From Vulcanimicrobiota bacterium (GTDB lineage: Bacteria; Vulcanimicrobiota; Vulcanimicrobiia; Eremiobacterales; Eremiobacteraceae), in assembly GCA_013290125.1 (NCBI GenBank), contig JABCYQ010000003.1, positions 80,333 to 144,332 on the forward strand: DNA of 64,000 nucleotides, read 5' to 3'. Of this stretch, positions 50,791 to 60,296 are shown piece by piece. Every line of letters begins with the position of its first letter. Positions within the stretch are counted from its first letter, which is position 1. Under the pieces are notes generated by a model that saw only the letters and a list, made by a program, of their open reading frames with translations, did no database searches and had not been told where the DNA came from. The translations under genes and the position numbers were made by a program.

Positions 50791-52471
50791 CCACGTCTAT
50801 GCCGGCGGCGCGGATGAGATCGTCCACCGTCTTCAAAGACGCGCCGACCTTGCTGACAATAGCGGCGCCGTCCGCGCTCTGGGCGTTTCGCACGGTGCCA
50901 TCCGCAAGGTAGGAAACCTGAACCGATCCTGTGCCGACAAGCTCGACGGTAGACGGATGCGTCGTGCCGCTGTCGGCGTATGCGAACCGAAGCACCATCG
51001 TGCTTCCAGTGACGGTCCCGATCCGGCCATACGGATCGTACGCGATCGCGACATCGTGCTGATCGCTGTCATACGCGCGCACGAGATTGCCTTTTTGATC
51101 GTATTCGAAATGTTCGGTCAGAACGGTGGTCTTGTCAGTCGTCGTGGCGGTTCCGACTTTGCCGTTTGCCGCATCATACTCCCACTGATAGACCGTCCCC
51201 GAAGGCATTTGCTTCTTTTCAAGCCTGCCGAGCGAGTCGTAGGTGTACGACGTCGTGCCTTGCGGCGTGGTGATTGTCAGCGGTGAAAGGTTGCGGTCAA
51301 ATGTGGTGTCTGTCGCCACGCCATCATCTGTTTCGATCTGACGATTTAAGTGGTACAAGAGCCCGTCGAAGTCGTAGAAATACTGCGACTTCTTGTGATG
51401 GCTTTCACCGCTAGACTTGCGGATGTCCGTCTGAACCGTATCGATCCGCGATGATTGCGATAGACTGGTCGAGTAGGCGTACGTCGTCACCGTGCCGTCC
51501 GGGTCGCGGAGTCGCGTAGCCAACCCAGCTTCGTTGTACGCCACCTGCGTGGATGCGCTGCCCGCGACGGCCACGGCTATGAGCCGATGTTCGGTATCGT
51601 AGCGGTAACGGGTGACGGCGCCGTCCTCATCGACCGATACGAGGTCTGCGTTGTTGTACTGATAGCGGACGATATGGCCCTGCGAGTCGTCGATGCGGCG
51701 CACGAAACCGTCCGACGTGAACGAGAACGCAAAGCGGTGACCTTCGTTGTCCGTCGTCTCCGCTAACCGTCCGTCCGACCCGTAGGTGAGTGCGACGTAA
51801 TCGTGATTGGCATCCCAAAGGCGCGTCAGACGCCCCGAAAGATCGAACGCTTCGTAGATCGTCTGACCGTTGTAGGTGGATACGCGCTGATACCCCTCGG
51901 GCACGCGCGTCAGAAATTCCGTCGCAAATCGACCGCTAAAAAAAGTCTCTCCCACTGCCGGCTCTTGGGACTTGAGCAACCCAAGGCCGACGAACGTCTC
52001 CCACGCCTGCTCTTCGTTATCTTGGTTGCGGGTGAGCCAGACTCGATACGCCGCTCGATCGGCTTCGCCGCCGAACTGCCCGGCCTGCTCGGCCGCGCCC
52101 ATGATCTCGCTTATTATCTGCGCCTGCGGCCGTAAGCTTGATGTGGTGGGCGTGAATGTGTTGTTGGCGCCGCCGCCATATTCGTGGACGACGATCGAGC
52201 CGTCGTCTTGCAACTTCAGATAATCTTCGGCCCGAGATCCCCAGCCGGTTCCGAAGATGCCCTTTCTGTCGCCATCGAACGAGTTGTAGATGCGCGTGAT
52301 GTCCATCCCCAAACCGCCGGGTGCGTGAACGTCCGTATGGTCTAGGTAGAAATCGCCGTAGTGCGTCACTTCGTACGAGGCGGTTGCGCGCTCCGGCGCG
52401 AGCATGAACAACGCGACGGTCGCCGCGCACGCGATGCGGAGCAAAGCGCCCGCCGTTAGTCTACATTCCAC
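50765..52471 (-). CDS. short exported RHS/YD-repeat protein coupled to the STAND operon
   Basis: 568 residues from a GTG at 52471 with AAGGTG 7 nt upstream; an ATG at 52495 is an alternative. A signal peptide (LLRIACAATVALFMLAP) precedes a DUF6531-like start (GGLGMDITRIYNSFDGDRKGIFGTGWGS) and about eight YD repeats (RYRYDTEHRLIAVA, SYTYDSLGRLEKK, AIAYDPYGRIGTV). It lacks the C-terminal RHS core box and any toxin tip, so it is not a full toxin. Its start lies inside the end of the STAND gene (11-base overlap), indicating translational coupling to the conflict operon. Confidence 0.8.
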   Translation of the reverse strand: MECRLTAGALLRIACAATVALFMLAPERATASYEVTHYGDFYLDHTDVHAPGGLGMDITRIYNSFDGDRKGIFGTGWGSRAEDYLKLQDDGSIVVHEYGGGANNTFTPTTSSLRPQAQIISEIMGAAEQAGQFGGEADRAAYRVWLTRNQDNEEQAWETFVGLGLLKSQEPAVGETFFSGRFATEFLTRVPEGYQRVSTYNGQTIYEAFDLSGRLTRLWDANHDYVALTYGSDGRLAETTDNEGHRFAFSFTSDGFVRRIDDSQGHIVRYQYNNADLVSVDEDGAVTRYRYDTEHRLIAVAVAGSASTQVAYNEAGLATRLRDPDGTVTTYAYSTSLSQSSRIDTVQTDIRKSSGESHHKKSQYFYDFDGLLYHLNRQIETDDGVATDTTFDRNLSPLTITTPQGTTSYTYDSLGRLEKKQMPSGTVYQWEYDAANGKVGTATTTDKTTVLTEHFEYDQKGNLVRAYDSDQHDVAIAYDPYGRIGTVTGSTMVLRFAYADSGTTHPSTVELVGTGSVQVSYLADGTVRNAQSADGAAIVSKVGASLKTVDDLIRAAGIDVVTLPAPGS

Positions 52472-55400
52472 TCGCGGGCACCTTGCGCAAGACATCGATC
52501 GCCTGACCGACCAACGGATCAGAGACTCCCGAGAGATCGCTCTCGCGCAGCACGAGTAGGGCGGCGGCGCCCGGATTTGGGATGTCGCCGCGAATGGGCC
52601 AGAGATATACCGCTCCGTCTTGCGCGCCGATCACAACAGCCGATCCGTCCGGCGTGAACGTGGCCGCCGTGGCGCGCGAAGCGGGAACGGAAACTGACGC
52701 GACGAGATCTCCGGATGCCCGATCCCAAAGCTTGAACGTCCCGTCGGAGACCGTTGCCAAGAGAAATGTCGCGTCGCCGGGCGAAAAGACCGCCGACTCG
52801 ATCTCGCCTTCCGAACCTTGCAGCGCGACGCGCGATCGTCCGGGTTGCTCGAGATTCCAAATCGCACCCGGAGTGCCGCCGATACCGCCTGACGCAAGCC
52901 ACTTGCCGCCGGGCGCGGAGGCAAAAGCGAGCACTCGTTCATCATCGCTCGGCCACCGGCTCACTTCCGAACCCTTGGGGTCGACGAGATGAATCGTTCC
53001 TGCAACGCCTCCGAGCGCAAAACCTGATCGCGCCTGGATGCCTTCCGACACATCGGACCATGCGCCATAACTGTGCCGGTCGTCCGCCGATGCGAACGAC
53101 GCGTAGCCGGACGTGCTGATCGCAAGGACAGTGCCGCCGTCGGCCGTCAGGCGAAGTTCGCGAATGCCGGTCTGCCAGCCGGGTTCCTTGGCGAGCTGCC
53201 TTGCGCCGTCGCCGCTCCATACAATCCAGCCGTTTGTCTTGAAGACCGGATTCTCTAGATTTGCATCGGTCTGCGCGGCGATGACGTCGTAGCCACGACC
53301 GACGAATGCGGCTTGCGTGAATCGCTTGCGCACCGCCGTCGCATGGATCGTCGTGAGCGGCGTCGTGCGGCCCGGCTCCGAGCTCCATACTTTGACGGTG
53401 TCGCCGCCGGCGGTCACGATGCGCCGGCCGTCGGCGCTGAAGTGCGCGGCGACGACCCATGCACGCCCAGGCGACTGCGGCAAGACCCGTTCAAGTTGCG
53501 GTTTGCCTGAGATCCGCCAAACGGCTGCGGTGCCGTCGCGGCTCGCCGTGAGCATGCGCCCGCTGCCGCGATCAAACTCGATCGATTCGACGACGCCGCT
53601 GTGCGAATCGCCGGCGCGCTCGAGCTGCGACGAAGCGTGCCAGAGAAAGACCTTCCCATCGTCGCCGCCGGTCGCGAGCAGACTCCCGTCGGACGAGTAG
53701 TCGGCGACCGGCGCCGCGCCGTTGTGCGCGCGGAGAACTGCGACCGGGTCGCCGTCTTGCGTCCAGAAATTCACCGAGCCGTCCGCGTACGTCGTTTCGA
53801 TTCCGTTACCGGAGGGGTTGAACGTTCCGGTGAGCGCCGCCGGCGCGCTCGGCTTCGCGGGCAGAATTTTCTCTGTCGTGCCGTTCGTCGCGTCGAAGAT
53901 CATCGCCGTGCCATCTTCGCTTGCGCTGAGGACGTGCAAGCCTGTCGGATCGAACGCAAGGGCGTTGATCGCCGCAGTCTGATCGTGCCGCTCCGTCGAC
54001 AGTTTCGAGTCGACGTGATACAGCAGCACCGTGCCGTCGATCGCGCCCGCGACGACGGTCTCACCGTCGGGTGAGACCGCAAGACGAACGAGCGGGCTCT
54101 TGGACGATACAGCGCTCGAGCCGATGGCCGCTCCGGTTGAAGCATTCCAGATGCCGAGCGTACCATCGGCTGCGCACGATGCGATCGCGCGATCGCCGGG
54201 GCCGAAAACCGCGTCGTTGACTGCGACGCCGGGTGCGGCGCCATTCCAGTCCGACAGCATGTTGCCGTTGGCGGCATTCCAGAGCTTGATCTTGCCGTCG
54301 GTTCCCGAAGTCAAAATGCGCGATCCGGTATGGCTGAACTTCACGGAGTTCACTCGCCCGGCGTGTCCTTCGAGTCTGGCGCGCTGATCGCGCAACGGTA
54401 TCGCCGGTGCGTCGGAACTCGGGCTGATCCCCCGCAGATCGTAAAGTTTTGCCGATCCGTCGCGGCCAACGGTCGCCAATTTCTGTCCGGCAGGGTCGAA
54501 GGCCATGGCGGTGATCAGATCGCCTTGACCGCGGAATTCGTGGATCAACTGCCCGGAAGTATTCCATAGCTTCGCGGATCCGTCCGCGCTTGCGGTCGCG
54601 ATCTGGTTTTTGCTCGCGTCGGGGTTGAATGCAAGGGCCGTGATCAGATCTCCGTGAGCCTGAATCGATCTCGCGCGGATCGAGAGCTTCTCGAGCGCTT
54701 GGCGCAGCAGCAACTGCAGAACGGCATCGTGCGAATCGTCGCTGTACGCTGCGGCCAACAGCAGCGCTGCCGAGTCGTCGTCGCCGTCGAGCAGTTTCTG
54801 CCTGCCCACTTGAAGGAAGACTTGCGAGCGCTCGCTCAGGGCCTGCATCTGCTGACGATACGCGGCCGCACGCTGCCGGTTTGCCTCTGCACTTTGGTCC
54901 CGAGCGACGTTTGCCGCCGAGCGTGCGAGCACGGCTTCTCTCGCGGCCTGAACGGCTTCACTTGCGGCCTGTACGGCTGCCTGTCGCGCGTGCAGCGCGG
55001 CTATCGTCTGATTCTTTTCGGCGGTGTTGGCTCGCCCTGCCATCGTCTGCGCGGTTATCGTCGCTTTATTGGCGACGTTCGTGGCGGCGACGGCTCTGAC
55101 AAACGCATACGATGCGACACCCGCCAAGCCAAGAGCGAGAAACGCGACGATCGACATCGCGATCGCTGCTTTCCGCGTGCGGTCCGAGAGACGTTGCGCG
55201 GACTCGGCGCGCATGCGATCGACTTCCGCCTGATGCTGGATCCGCTCGCGCTTCGCAGCTTCATCGGCCTCGATCTTACGCCGCTCTTGCTCGCGCTCGC
55301 GGCGGACGGCTTCTTCTTCGCGTGCGCGCTCGGCCGCGAGTGCCGCAATGCTGCTCTGAAATAAATTCTCGACGTTCGCTAGATTGCCGCCATAGCGCTC

Positions 55401-56795
55401 AGCCCACGCCTTGGTTCGAGGCCGTGATTGCCACCATCGCCAGCGGTTGTCGACCTGGTCTAGAGGAAGCGTCACAGCCCCCGTCGCGGATTCGGCCTCG
55501 AGCAGTGCGAGCAGCGCGCGGTACAGTCTTCCGTCGCCCGCTTCCGCAGCGAGCCATCCCGTCTGCGTCCGTCCATCGAACACATGGATCTGTTCCGCGC
55601 TGATCCTCGTCCATCGGCGCAAGAGCGCTTCGTGAACGACGTCGATGCGAGAGTCGTCGCGAAGCGCCGGGACAGCGGATGGCGGCGGGAGGATGAACGA
55701 ACAGTCCTCGGCGCGGAATCGATCGAGCACTTTCAAGAGATCGGCCCGCGGGATTCCGCACTCTGCCAAGAGCCGCGAGAACACGAGCGCCCTTCGCGTG
55801 GCGCGGCCTTCTTTGTCGACTTCACTCAGCGCGCGAAAGACCTGCTCGACGGCCAGCTCCAGCCCGGGCAGCGATGCCATCACTTCATCGGCGTGCTGAG
55901 ACAGCGCGCCCGACATCGTTCCGATCGCGCGGTATTGATCGAGCCCCAGCCGCGGCTCGGATCCGGCGGGGGCTTCGGCTTCGGCACGATCCCACAAGCG
56001 AGCGAGGCAATGCTGCAGCACGGGAAGCTGATCGATCTCGCTTCCGGCGTCGTTCAACAGCAGCTCGACGAGCGTCGGATCGATCGTCGCTCCCACTTTC
56101 TCGACCGGTTTGCGGATGACGTCTTCGCGCTGGTCGCGCGTCAACGAGGGCACGAGGAACTGCGCCGCGCTCACGGCTTCGGGCAGCCCATGGAATTGCG
56201 AGCAATCGCCGATGAAATCCGAGCGCATCGTGATGAGGACATAGACGGAGCTGGATCGGCTGCGTGTGGCTTCGAGCAGCAACTGCACGAAATTTGTCGC
56301 TTCGTCGCGCCACAGAGCATCTGCGGCGCTGTCGCGAGTCGAACTCGCCGCATAGCGGAACAACTCTTCGAATTGGTCGACGACGAGCAGCACGGAGGTG
56401 CCCGCGAGAGCCGGTATGTCGTCCAGCGCCTTCGTGAGCCCAAAACTCGAGCGCTTCAGCGCGAACGCGGTTCGGTCGCGCCGGATCTCGAAGTCTTCCG
56501 GGCTCGCTTGCGAGAGTTCCGCGACCGCCCCCGCGAGCGCGTTCAGCGGCGCATCGCCCGGATGGAACGTGGCGAAGCGCCAGTTGCGCCCGCCGGAGCC
56601 CCGACTTTCTTCTTCTATCACCGGCAGCAGACCGGCACGTACCAGCGACGATTTTCCACTGCCCGAACTGCCGACGACAGCGATGAACCGGCTGTGCTCG
56701 AGCAGGCGATAGAGCGAAAAGACTTGATCTTCGCGCCCGAAGAAAAAGTCGCGGTCCTCGATGCCGAACGGGCGCAGACCCGGGAACGGTCGCAT
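52461..56795 (-). CDS. STAND-family ATPase (nSTAND1-like) with transmembrane helix and WD40 propellers
   Basis: 1444 residues. The N-terminus PFPGLRPFGIEDRDFFFGRE is the signature that precedes nSTAND1 ATPases. Walker A is GSSGSGKSS (42-50) and Walker B LLVVDQFEE (136-144). A charged coiled coil (about 480-545), one transmembrane helix (about 540-565) and a second Ala/Gln-rich coil follow. Residues about 710-1420 are WD40 repeats, enough for two propellers (ASADGSAKLWNTSG, TSGTDGKIKLWNAANG, ATGGDDGKVFLWHASSQ). STAND proteins are switches that oligomerise after sensing a ligand with their repeats. The gene lies 4 bp after the TIR gene, so they act together; it is the likely sensor. Confidence 0.92.
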   Translation of the reverse strand: MRPFPGLRPFGIEDRDFFFGREDQVFSLYRLLEHSRFIAVVGSSGSGKSSLVRAGLLPVIEEESRGSGGRNWRFATFHPGDAPLNALAGAVAELSQASPEDFEIRRDRTAFALKRSSFGLTKALDDIPALAGTSVLLVVDQFEELFRYAASSTRDSAADALWRDEATNFVQLLLEATRSRSSSVYVLITMRSDFIGDCSQFHGLPEAVSAAQFLVPSLTRDQREDVIRKPVEKVGATIDPTLVELLLNDAGSEIDQLPVLQHCLARLWDRAEAEAPAGSEPRLGLDQYRAIGTMSGALSQHADEVMASLPGLELAVEQVFRALSEVDKEGRATRRALVFSRLLAECGIPRADLLKVLDRFRAEDCSFILPPPSAVPALRDDSRIDVVHEALLRRWTRISAEQIHVFDGRTQTGWLAAEAGDGRLYRALLALLEAESATGAVTLPLDQVDNRWRWWQSRPRTKAWAERYGGNLANVENLFQSSIAALAAERAREEEAVRREREQERRKIEADEAAKRERIQHQAEVDRMRAESAQRLSDRTRKAAIAMSIVAFLALGLAGVASYAFVRAVAATNVANKATITAQTMAGRANTAEKNQTIAALHARQAAVQAASEAVQAAREAVLARSAANVARDQSAEANRQRAAAYRQQMQALSERSQVFLQVGRQKLLDGDDDSAALLLAAAYSDDSHDAVLQLLLRQALEKLSIRARSIQAHGDLITALAFNPDASKNQIATASADGSAKLWNTSGQLIHEFRGQGDLITAMAFDPAGQKLATVGRDGSAKLYDLRGISPSSDAPAIPLRDQRARLEGHAGRVNSVKFSHTGSRILTSGTDGKIKLWNAANGNMLSDWNGAAPGVAVNDAVFGPGDRAIASCAADGTLGIWNASTGAAIGSSAVSSKSPLVRLAVSPDGETVVAGAIDGTVLLYHVDSKLSTERHDQTAAINALAFDPTGLHVLSASEDGTAMIFDATNGTTEKILPAKPSAPAALTGTFNPSGNGIETTYADGSVNFWTQDGDPVAVLRAHNGAAPVADYSSDGSLLATGGDDGKVFLWHASSQLERAGDSHSGVVESIEFDRGSGRMLTASRDGTAAVWRISGKPQLERVLPQSPGRAWVVAAHFSADGRRIVTAGGDTVKVWSSEPGRTTPLTTIHATAVRKRFTQAAFVGRGYDVIAAQTDANLENPVFKTNGWIVWSGDGARQLAKEPGWQTGIRELRLTADGGTVLAISTSGYASFASADDRHSYGAWSDVSEGIQARSGFALGGVAGTIHLVDPKGSEVSRWPSDDERVLAFASAPGGKWLASGGIGGTPGAIWNLEQPGRSRVALQGSEGEIESAVFSPGDATFLLATVSDGTFKLWDRASGDLVASVSVPASRATAATFTPDGSAVVIGAQDGAVYLWPIRGDIPNPGAAALLVLRESDLSGVSDPLVGQAIDVLRKVPASGM

Positions 56796-56799
56796 CGTC

Positions 56800-58323
56800 T
56801 TAGGCCGCGCCCTTGGGTGCTTGCGTCGCGCGGATCAACGGATCGAGCGCTTCGGGCAGTGGCTTCTCATATGCGGTGAGGTCCACGACGACGTCGATCT
56901 CGTTGCGCGGCGGAAGTTGGACGAGCAGGTCCTTTCGCTCACCAGGCGGCGGCCCCGCGACGAGCCCGCGGACGGCAAAACGTTTGTCTCTTCCAAGATC
57001 GCGCCAATTCTTCAATTCCCGAGATTGGCTCTTGACCCACACTTCCGCCGCTTTTGCCCAGCACAAGATGACGGCGTCGCACTCCGCCAATTCCTTGCGA
57101 TGGAGCGCGGCGAGTTCGGCGGGATCGCCTTCGAATGCCGGAAACACCGGCTGAATACCGCGCGCTTCCAACGCTCGCGCGATCTCGACGGCGTACTGCG
57201 TATCCTCGGGCCGATGATAGAGGTAGACGCGCGCGTCGGCGTCGATCACGTCGATCTCTGGAACCGGCGGAACGTTCTTGTCGAGGTGCTGGATCACGAA
57301 TTGCGCGAACGCGCTGACCTCGCTGCCGTCCACGGTATCGCTATCCCGCTTCCGGTCGAATTTCTCGAGGATCGCGAACGGATCGCGCGCTTCGGCTCCA
57401 GCGACTTGTGTATGGTCGTCGATCAGTATCCGCGGCGCCCAGATGATCCGGCGGGCGCCGCCGTCCGCGGCGAGCTTGAGTTGAAGCGGAACGATCGGTT
57501 CGCAGTCTTCCGGCGCCCAACCGGGCTTCGCGCCTAACAAGTGAATGGATAGTTCCGCGCCCTCAAGGGAGGTGCGGATGAAGTCGGGCGCTCGACCGTC
57601 GGATGGTATTTCGCTTTCGGGACTCGGCGCTACGATGTAGCCTCGCTGTCTCAATTCGTCGACGAGCCGCGTGTATGCGGCGCGCATGTCGGCCGCAGGC
57701 TTTGCGAGATAGATCTTTCGCCCGCTCGAAGGAACCGGCGTCCATACGGGGCCCGCCAAAGCTGAGGCCGGCTGCGGCACGTTCTCGCGCTCGCACGCGC
57801 GGCGCCAGATGTCCTCGGCGAGTTCCTGCGTGCGTTCGTGGAACTCTTCTCGCGCTTTACCGCGCACGAAGTATTCCCTAAAGCGGCTCGGATTGTCTTC
57901 GTCGGGCGCGTAGAACAGATAGCCTTCTTGGCCTTGGAGCAGCGGCGGACGCGCTGCCGGTTCGATGTGATTTTTTCCGGCGACGATGATCCGTCCCTTG
58001 ACCGCCGCTTCGCCGTCCGCGCTCCAACGTTGATTGAACATGTCGAGTTCTCGCAGACAGAACTCGCGATGGATCCAGTTATTGGACAGGACGACGAGGA
58101 GCAGATCGGAGTCCCGAACGCCCTTCTCGATGATCGGATCGAATTGGTCGCTGCGCGCTATCGCGCGCTTGTCACGCCAGATGACGGGCGTCGGTTCGCC
58201 AAAGCACGTGAAGTGAAACTCCAGGTGCTTGAGAAGCGTCGTGACAAAGCCTTTGCCTTCACCGTCTAAGGGCGGCAAGTCGTCGTTGCGCGCATACGAT
58301 ACGAAGATTTGGAACGGCATCAT
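56800..58323 (-). CDS. multi-domain TIR protein
   Basis: 507 residues. Domain 1 (about 3-110) is a TIR: IFVSYARNDD, WRDKRAIARSDQF and VVLSNNWIHREFCLREL, where Glu92 takes the position of the NADase glutamate. Domain 2 (about 195-300) is TIR-like but degenerate: KIYLAKPAADMRAAYTRLVDELRQRGYIV, FIRTSLEGAELSIHLLG. Domain 3 (about 370-480) is again TIR-like: RVYLYHRPEDTQYAVEIARALEARGI, ECDAVILCWAKA. Bacterial TIRs cleave NAD+ or make cyclic-ADP-ribose signals in Thoeris and related immunity. It is 4 bp upstream of the STAND ATPase gene. The start is an ATG pair without a clear ribosome site. Confidence 0.85.
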   Translation of the reverse strand: MMPFQIFVSYARNDDLPPLDGEGKGFVTTLLKHLEFHFTCFGEPTPVIWRDKRAIARSDQFDPIIEKGVRDSDLLLVVLSNNWIHREFCLRELDMFNQRWSADGEAAVKGRIIVAGKNHIEPAARPPLLQGQEGYLFYAPDEDNPSRFREYFVRGKAREEFHERTQELAEDIWRRACERENVPQPASALAGPVWTPVPSSGRKIYLAKPAADMRAAYTRLVDELRQRGYIVAPSPESEIPSDGRAPDFIRTSLEGAELSIHLLGAKPGWAPEDCEPIVPLQLKLAADGGARRIIWAPRILIDDHTQVAGAEARDPFAILEKFDRKRDSDTVDGSEVSAFAQFVIQHLDKNVPPVPEIDVIDADARVYLYHRPEDTQYAVEIARALEARGIQPVFPAFEGDPAELAALHRKELAECDAVILCWAKAAEVWVKSQSRELKNWRDLGRDKRFAVRGLVAGPPPGERKDLLVQLPPRNEIDVVVDLTAYEKPLPEALDPLIRATQAPKGAA

Positions 58324-58331
58324 CTACCAAA

Positions 58332-58351
58332 GGCTGACCAGGTAGTCAGCC
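58332..58351. promoter_or_regulatory. perfect inverted repeat before the TIR gene
   Basis: GGCTGAC (58332-58338) and GTCAGCC (58345-58351) around CAGGTA, ending 9 bases before the TIR start within the 50-base gap. It may be an operator or a hairpin that sets expression of the distal genes. Confidence 0.4.
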
Positions 58352-58373
58352 GAGAGATTCCCTTGCAGCACGC

Positions 58374-59432
58374 CTACTCTTCTTTTGCTCCCGCTCCGGC
58401 GTCCGTAGTCGAGGCGCTGCCTGCGCCCGATACCTTGACGCCCGGCACCGGAGTCACGGCACTTGGCGCGATTGGCATCGTAGCGGAACCTGCGCCTGCT
58501 ACGCCTCCTAGGGCGCGTGCCGCGATTCGCGTGAGCGCATCTGGGACCAATTGTTCCGCGAAGCCGGCGAGAAAGCCGAAGATCATGAGACCCGCGACGT
58601 CGCTCCAATGCGCGGGAAGTCCGTTCGCGTCGATCGATATCAAGTCGGTCGACAACAACTTTGATTGCAAGAGCGCGAGAGCCAACATGCCGAACACCGC
58701 GCCGAATACCGGCGAAACAAATGCGATCGAGAACTTGTCGGCTGTCGTTTGGATGTAGCGGTACAATGGATCGACGTCAACGCTCGGGTCTTGAAGTCTG
58801 CGCTGGACGCTCACTGCGCTGCCGAGCACGGCGCAGATAGACGTGGCTATGAAATATTCGAGCACCGCGCGAATTCCGCTGTCAAGAGGGATGACCGGCT
58901 CGCCCGGGGAGCGGTGCAGCATCAATAGGACGGCTGCGCCAAGTTCGATCACCACAAGAAGCGATACGACGCGGAACAACGACTGCGTGACGCTGCTTCT
59001 GCTGTGCGCGGCGATTCCGTATGCGGCATAGAAATAGTAGACCGCACGAACGCACTCTGCTGCGTCGGTTCGCAGGTCTTGCGCCGTGGACTTTCCCGGT
59101 GTGATGTCGGTAGCGGTGGCCAGGTATTGCGAATAACGCGCCTCGCCCGCGACCTCCCGAAGACGTCGACGCCAACCGCTGACACACCCACGAAGCTGAG
59201 ATTCGTCGAGGAGGTCGATGATGCAATAGTCGGCCTGAGCGATGTCCGACCAGGAGAGAGTTTCGGGGTGCTCTTGCAGGCGCGCGCGGAGATTGGCGAT
59301 TTCCGTGACGTCGCCTGGGTTGGTCGACTTCGTATTCGCTTTGATCCGGTCGTATTCGTCGAGGCTCGTTCGCAGCTTGTCTAAGGCTTCATCCGGGAGT
59401 TTGTCGTGAGGCTTTAGGAACTGCATCATCAT
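58374..59432 (-). CDS. membrane protein of the TIR/STAND operon (helical N-domain, 4 TM)
   Basis: 352 residues from the first of three ATGs at 59432; this ATG overlaps the stop of the previous gene (TGATG), so the two are coupled. Residues 1-145 are soluble and helical (LDKLRTSLDEYDRIKANTKS, LSWSDIAQADYCIIDLLDE). Four hydrophobic segments follow at about 155-180, 195-215, 240-262 and 283-305. A Ser/Ala/Gly/Pro-rich tail (about 310-352) ends the protein. The family is not recognised. By position it is either a membrane effector or the anchor of the complex. Confidence 0.7.
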   Translation of the reverse strand: MMMQFLKPHDKLPDEALDKLRTSLDEYDRIKANTKSTNPGDVTEIANLRARLQEHPETLSWSDIAQADYCIIDLLDESQLRGCVSGWRRRLREVAGEARYSQYLATATDITPGKSTAQDLRTDAAECVRAVYYFYAAYGIAAHSRSSVTQSLFRVVSLLVVIELGAAVLLMLHRSPGEPVIPLDSGIRAVLEYFIATSICAVLGSAVSVQRRLQDPSVDVDPLYRYIQTTADKFSIAFVSPVFGAVFGMLALALLQSKLLSTDLISIDANGLPAHWSDVAGLMIFGFLAGFAEQLVPDALTRIAARALGGVAGAGSATMPIAPSAVTPVPGVKVSGAGSASTTDAGAGAKEE

Positions 59433-60253
59433 CAATCTTGATCCGTGGCGATCGCCGGTAAGTATTCTGGATAGGCGAACATGAACTGCGACGTGGGCTG
59501 CTCGCAGATAGCCCGCTGAGCGATATAGATATTGGCTCTCAGCGATTGCTCGTCTTCCGCCGTCAACCGAAAGCGCCACATCTTTGCGATCGGATTCTCC
59601 CGACCCCGGATCTGAACCTCAAACCGCAGGCGATACTCGTCGGCCTGCCAGTAGAACAATCGGTCTAGCGCGGCGGACGTGACTTGATACGCGGGCGTCT
59701 GCATGAACGCCGGGAATATCGCCTGTGAGACTTGGGGTATGGAGGCCTGGACCTCCGGAAGCGTGAGCTTTTCGACGCCGCCGACGCTTTCGACCACGTA
59801 GGCTCTCCAATCGTTTACAAGTTGCGACTGCACTTTGCGAAACTCGCCCGACACCGCGGCTTCGGTCATCAGCTCGTCGTACGATCGCGTCGAGTCAGAA
59901 GGGAAAAGAAATGGCATCGCGAGCGAGCTGATGACCTTTGTTCCTTTTTCGTCAATCGTTTCGGTGCGTTCAAACTGCCACGAAAAAGTGTGCTTTGAAC
60001 CGTCCCCGATGCGCGTGACTACCGCTCGTAGTTCCGTCACAAACGCTGTCTGCTTTTCGCACAGCATCACACCGGCTAGACCGATGGTGGGACCGAGCAC
60101 GGCGAACCCGATCTCGGGGCGCACGCGCTCGGTGATGACGACGTTGCCCTGCAGAAAGAGCCGTCGGTACGTCCACACGAGCAGCGGTTGAACGAGCGCG
60201 ATGAACGCGATGATGATGGCGCCCCAGCCCTGCAAGAACTGCGAGATCGTCAT
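59432..60253 (-). CDS. single-pass membrane protein of the TIR/STAND operon
   Basis: 273 residues; AAAGGAG lies 4 nt before the ATG. One N-terminal helix (GAIIIAFIALVQPLLVWTYRRLF, about 10-33) is followed by a weakly hydrophobic patch near 48-65 and a soluble alpha/beta domain (VTELRAVVTRIGDGSKHTFSWQFERTE, RLRFEVQIRGRENPIAKMWRFRLTAEDE). The family is not recognised. It is the second gene of the operon, 43 bp after the SLOG-type gene, and is coupled by overlap to the next membrane protein. Confidence 0.7.
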   Translation of the reverse strand: MTISQFLQGWGAIIIAFIALVQPLLVWTYRRLFLQGNVVITERVRPEIGFAVLGPTIGLAGVMLCEKQTAFVTELRAVVTRIGDGSKHTFSWQFERTETIDEKGTKVISSLAMPFLFPSDSTRSYDELMTEAAVSGEFRKVQSQLVNDWRAYVVESVGGVEKLTLPEVQASIPQVSQAIFPAFMQTPAYQVTSAALDRLFYWQADEYRLRFEVQIRGRENPIAKMWRFRLTAEDEQSLRANIYIAQRAICEQPTSQFMFAYPEYLPAIATDQD

Positions 60254-60296
60254 TCCGCTCCTTTCGTGTTAGCCAAGCCGGCAGACCTTGACGCTA

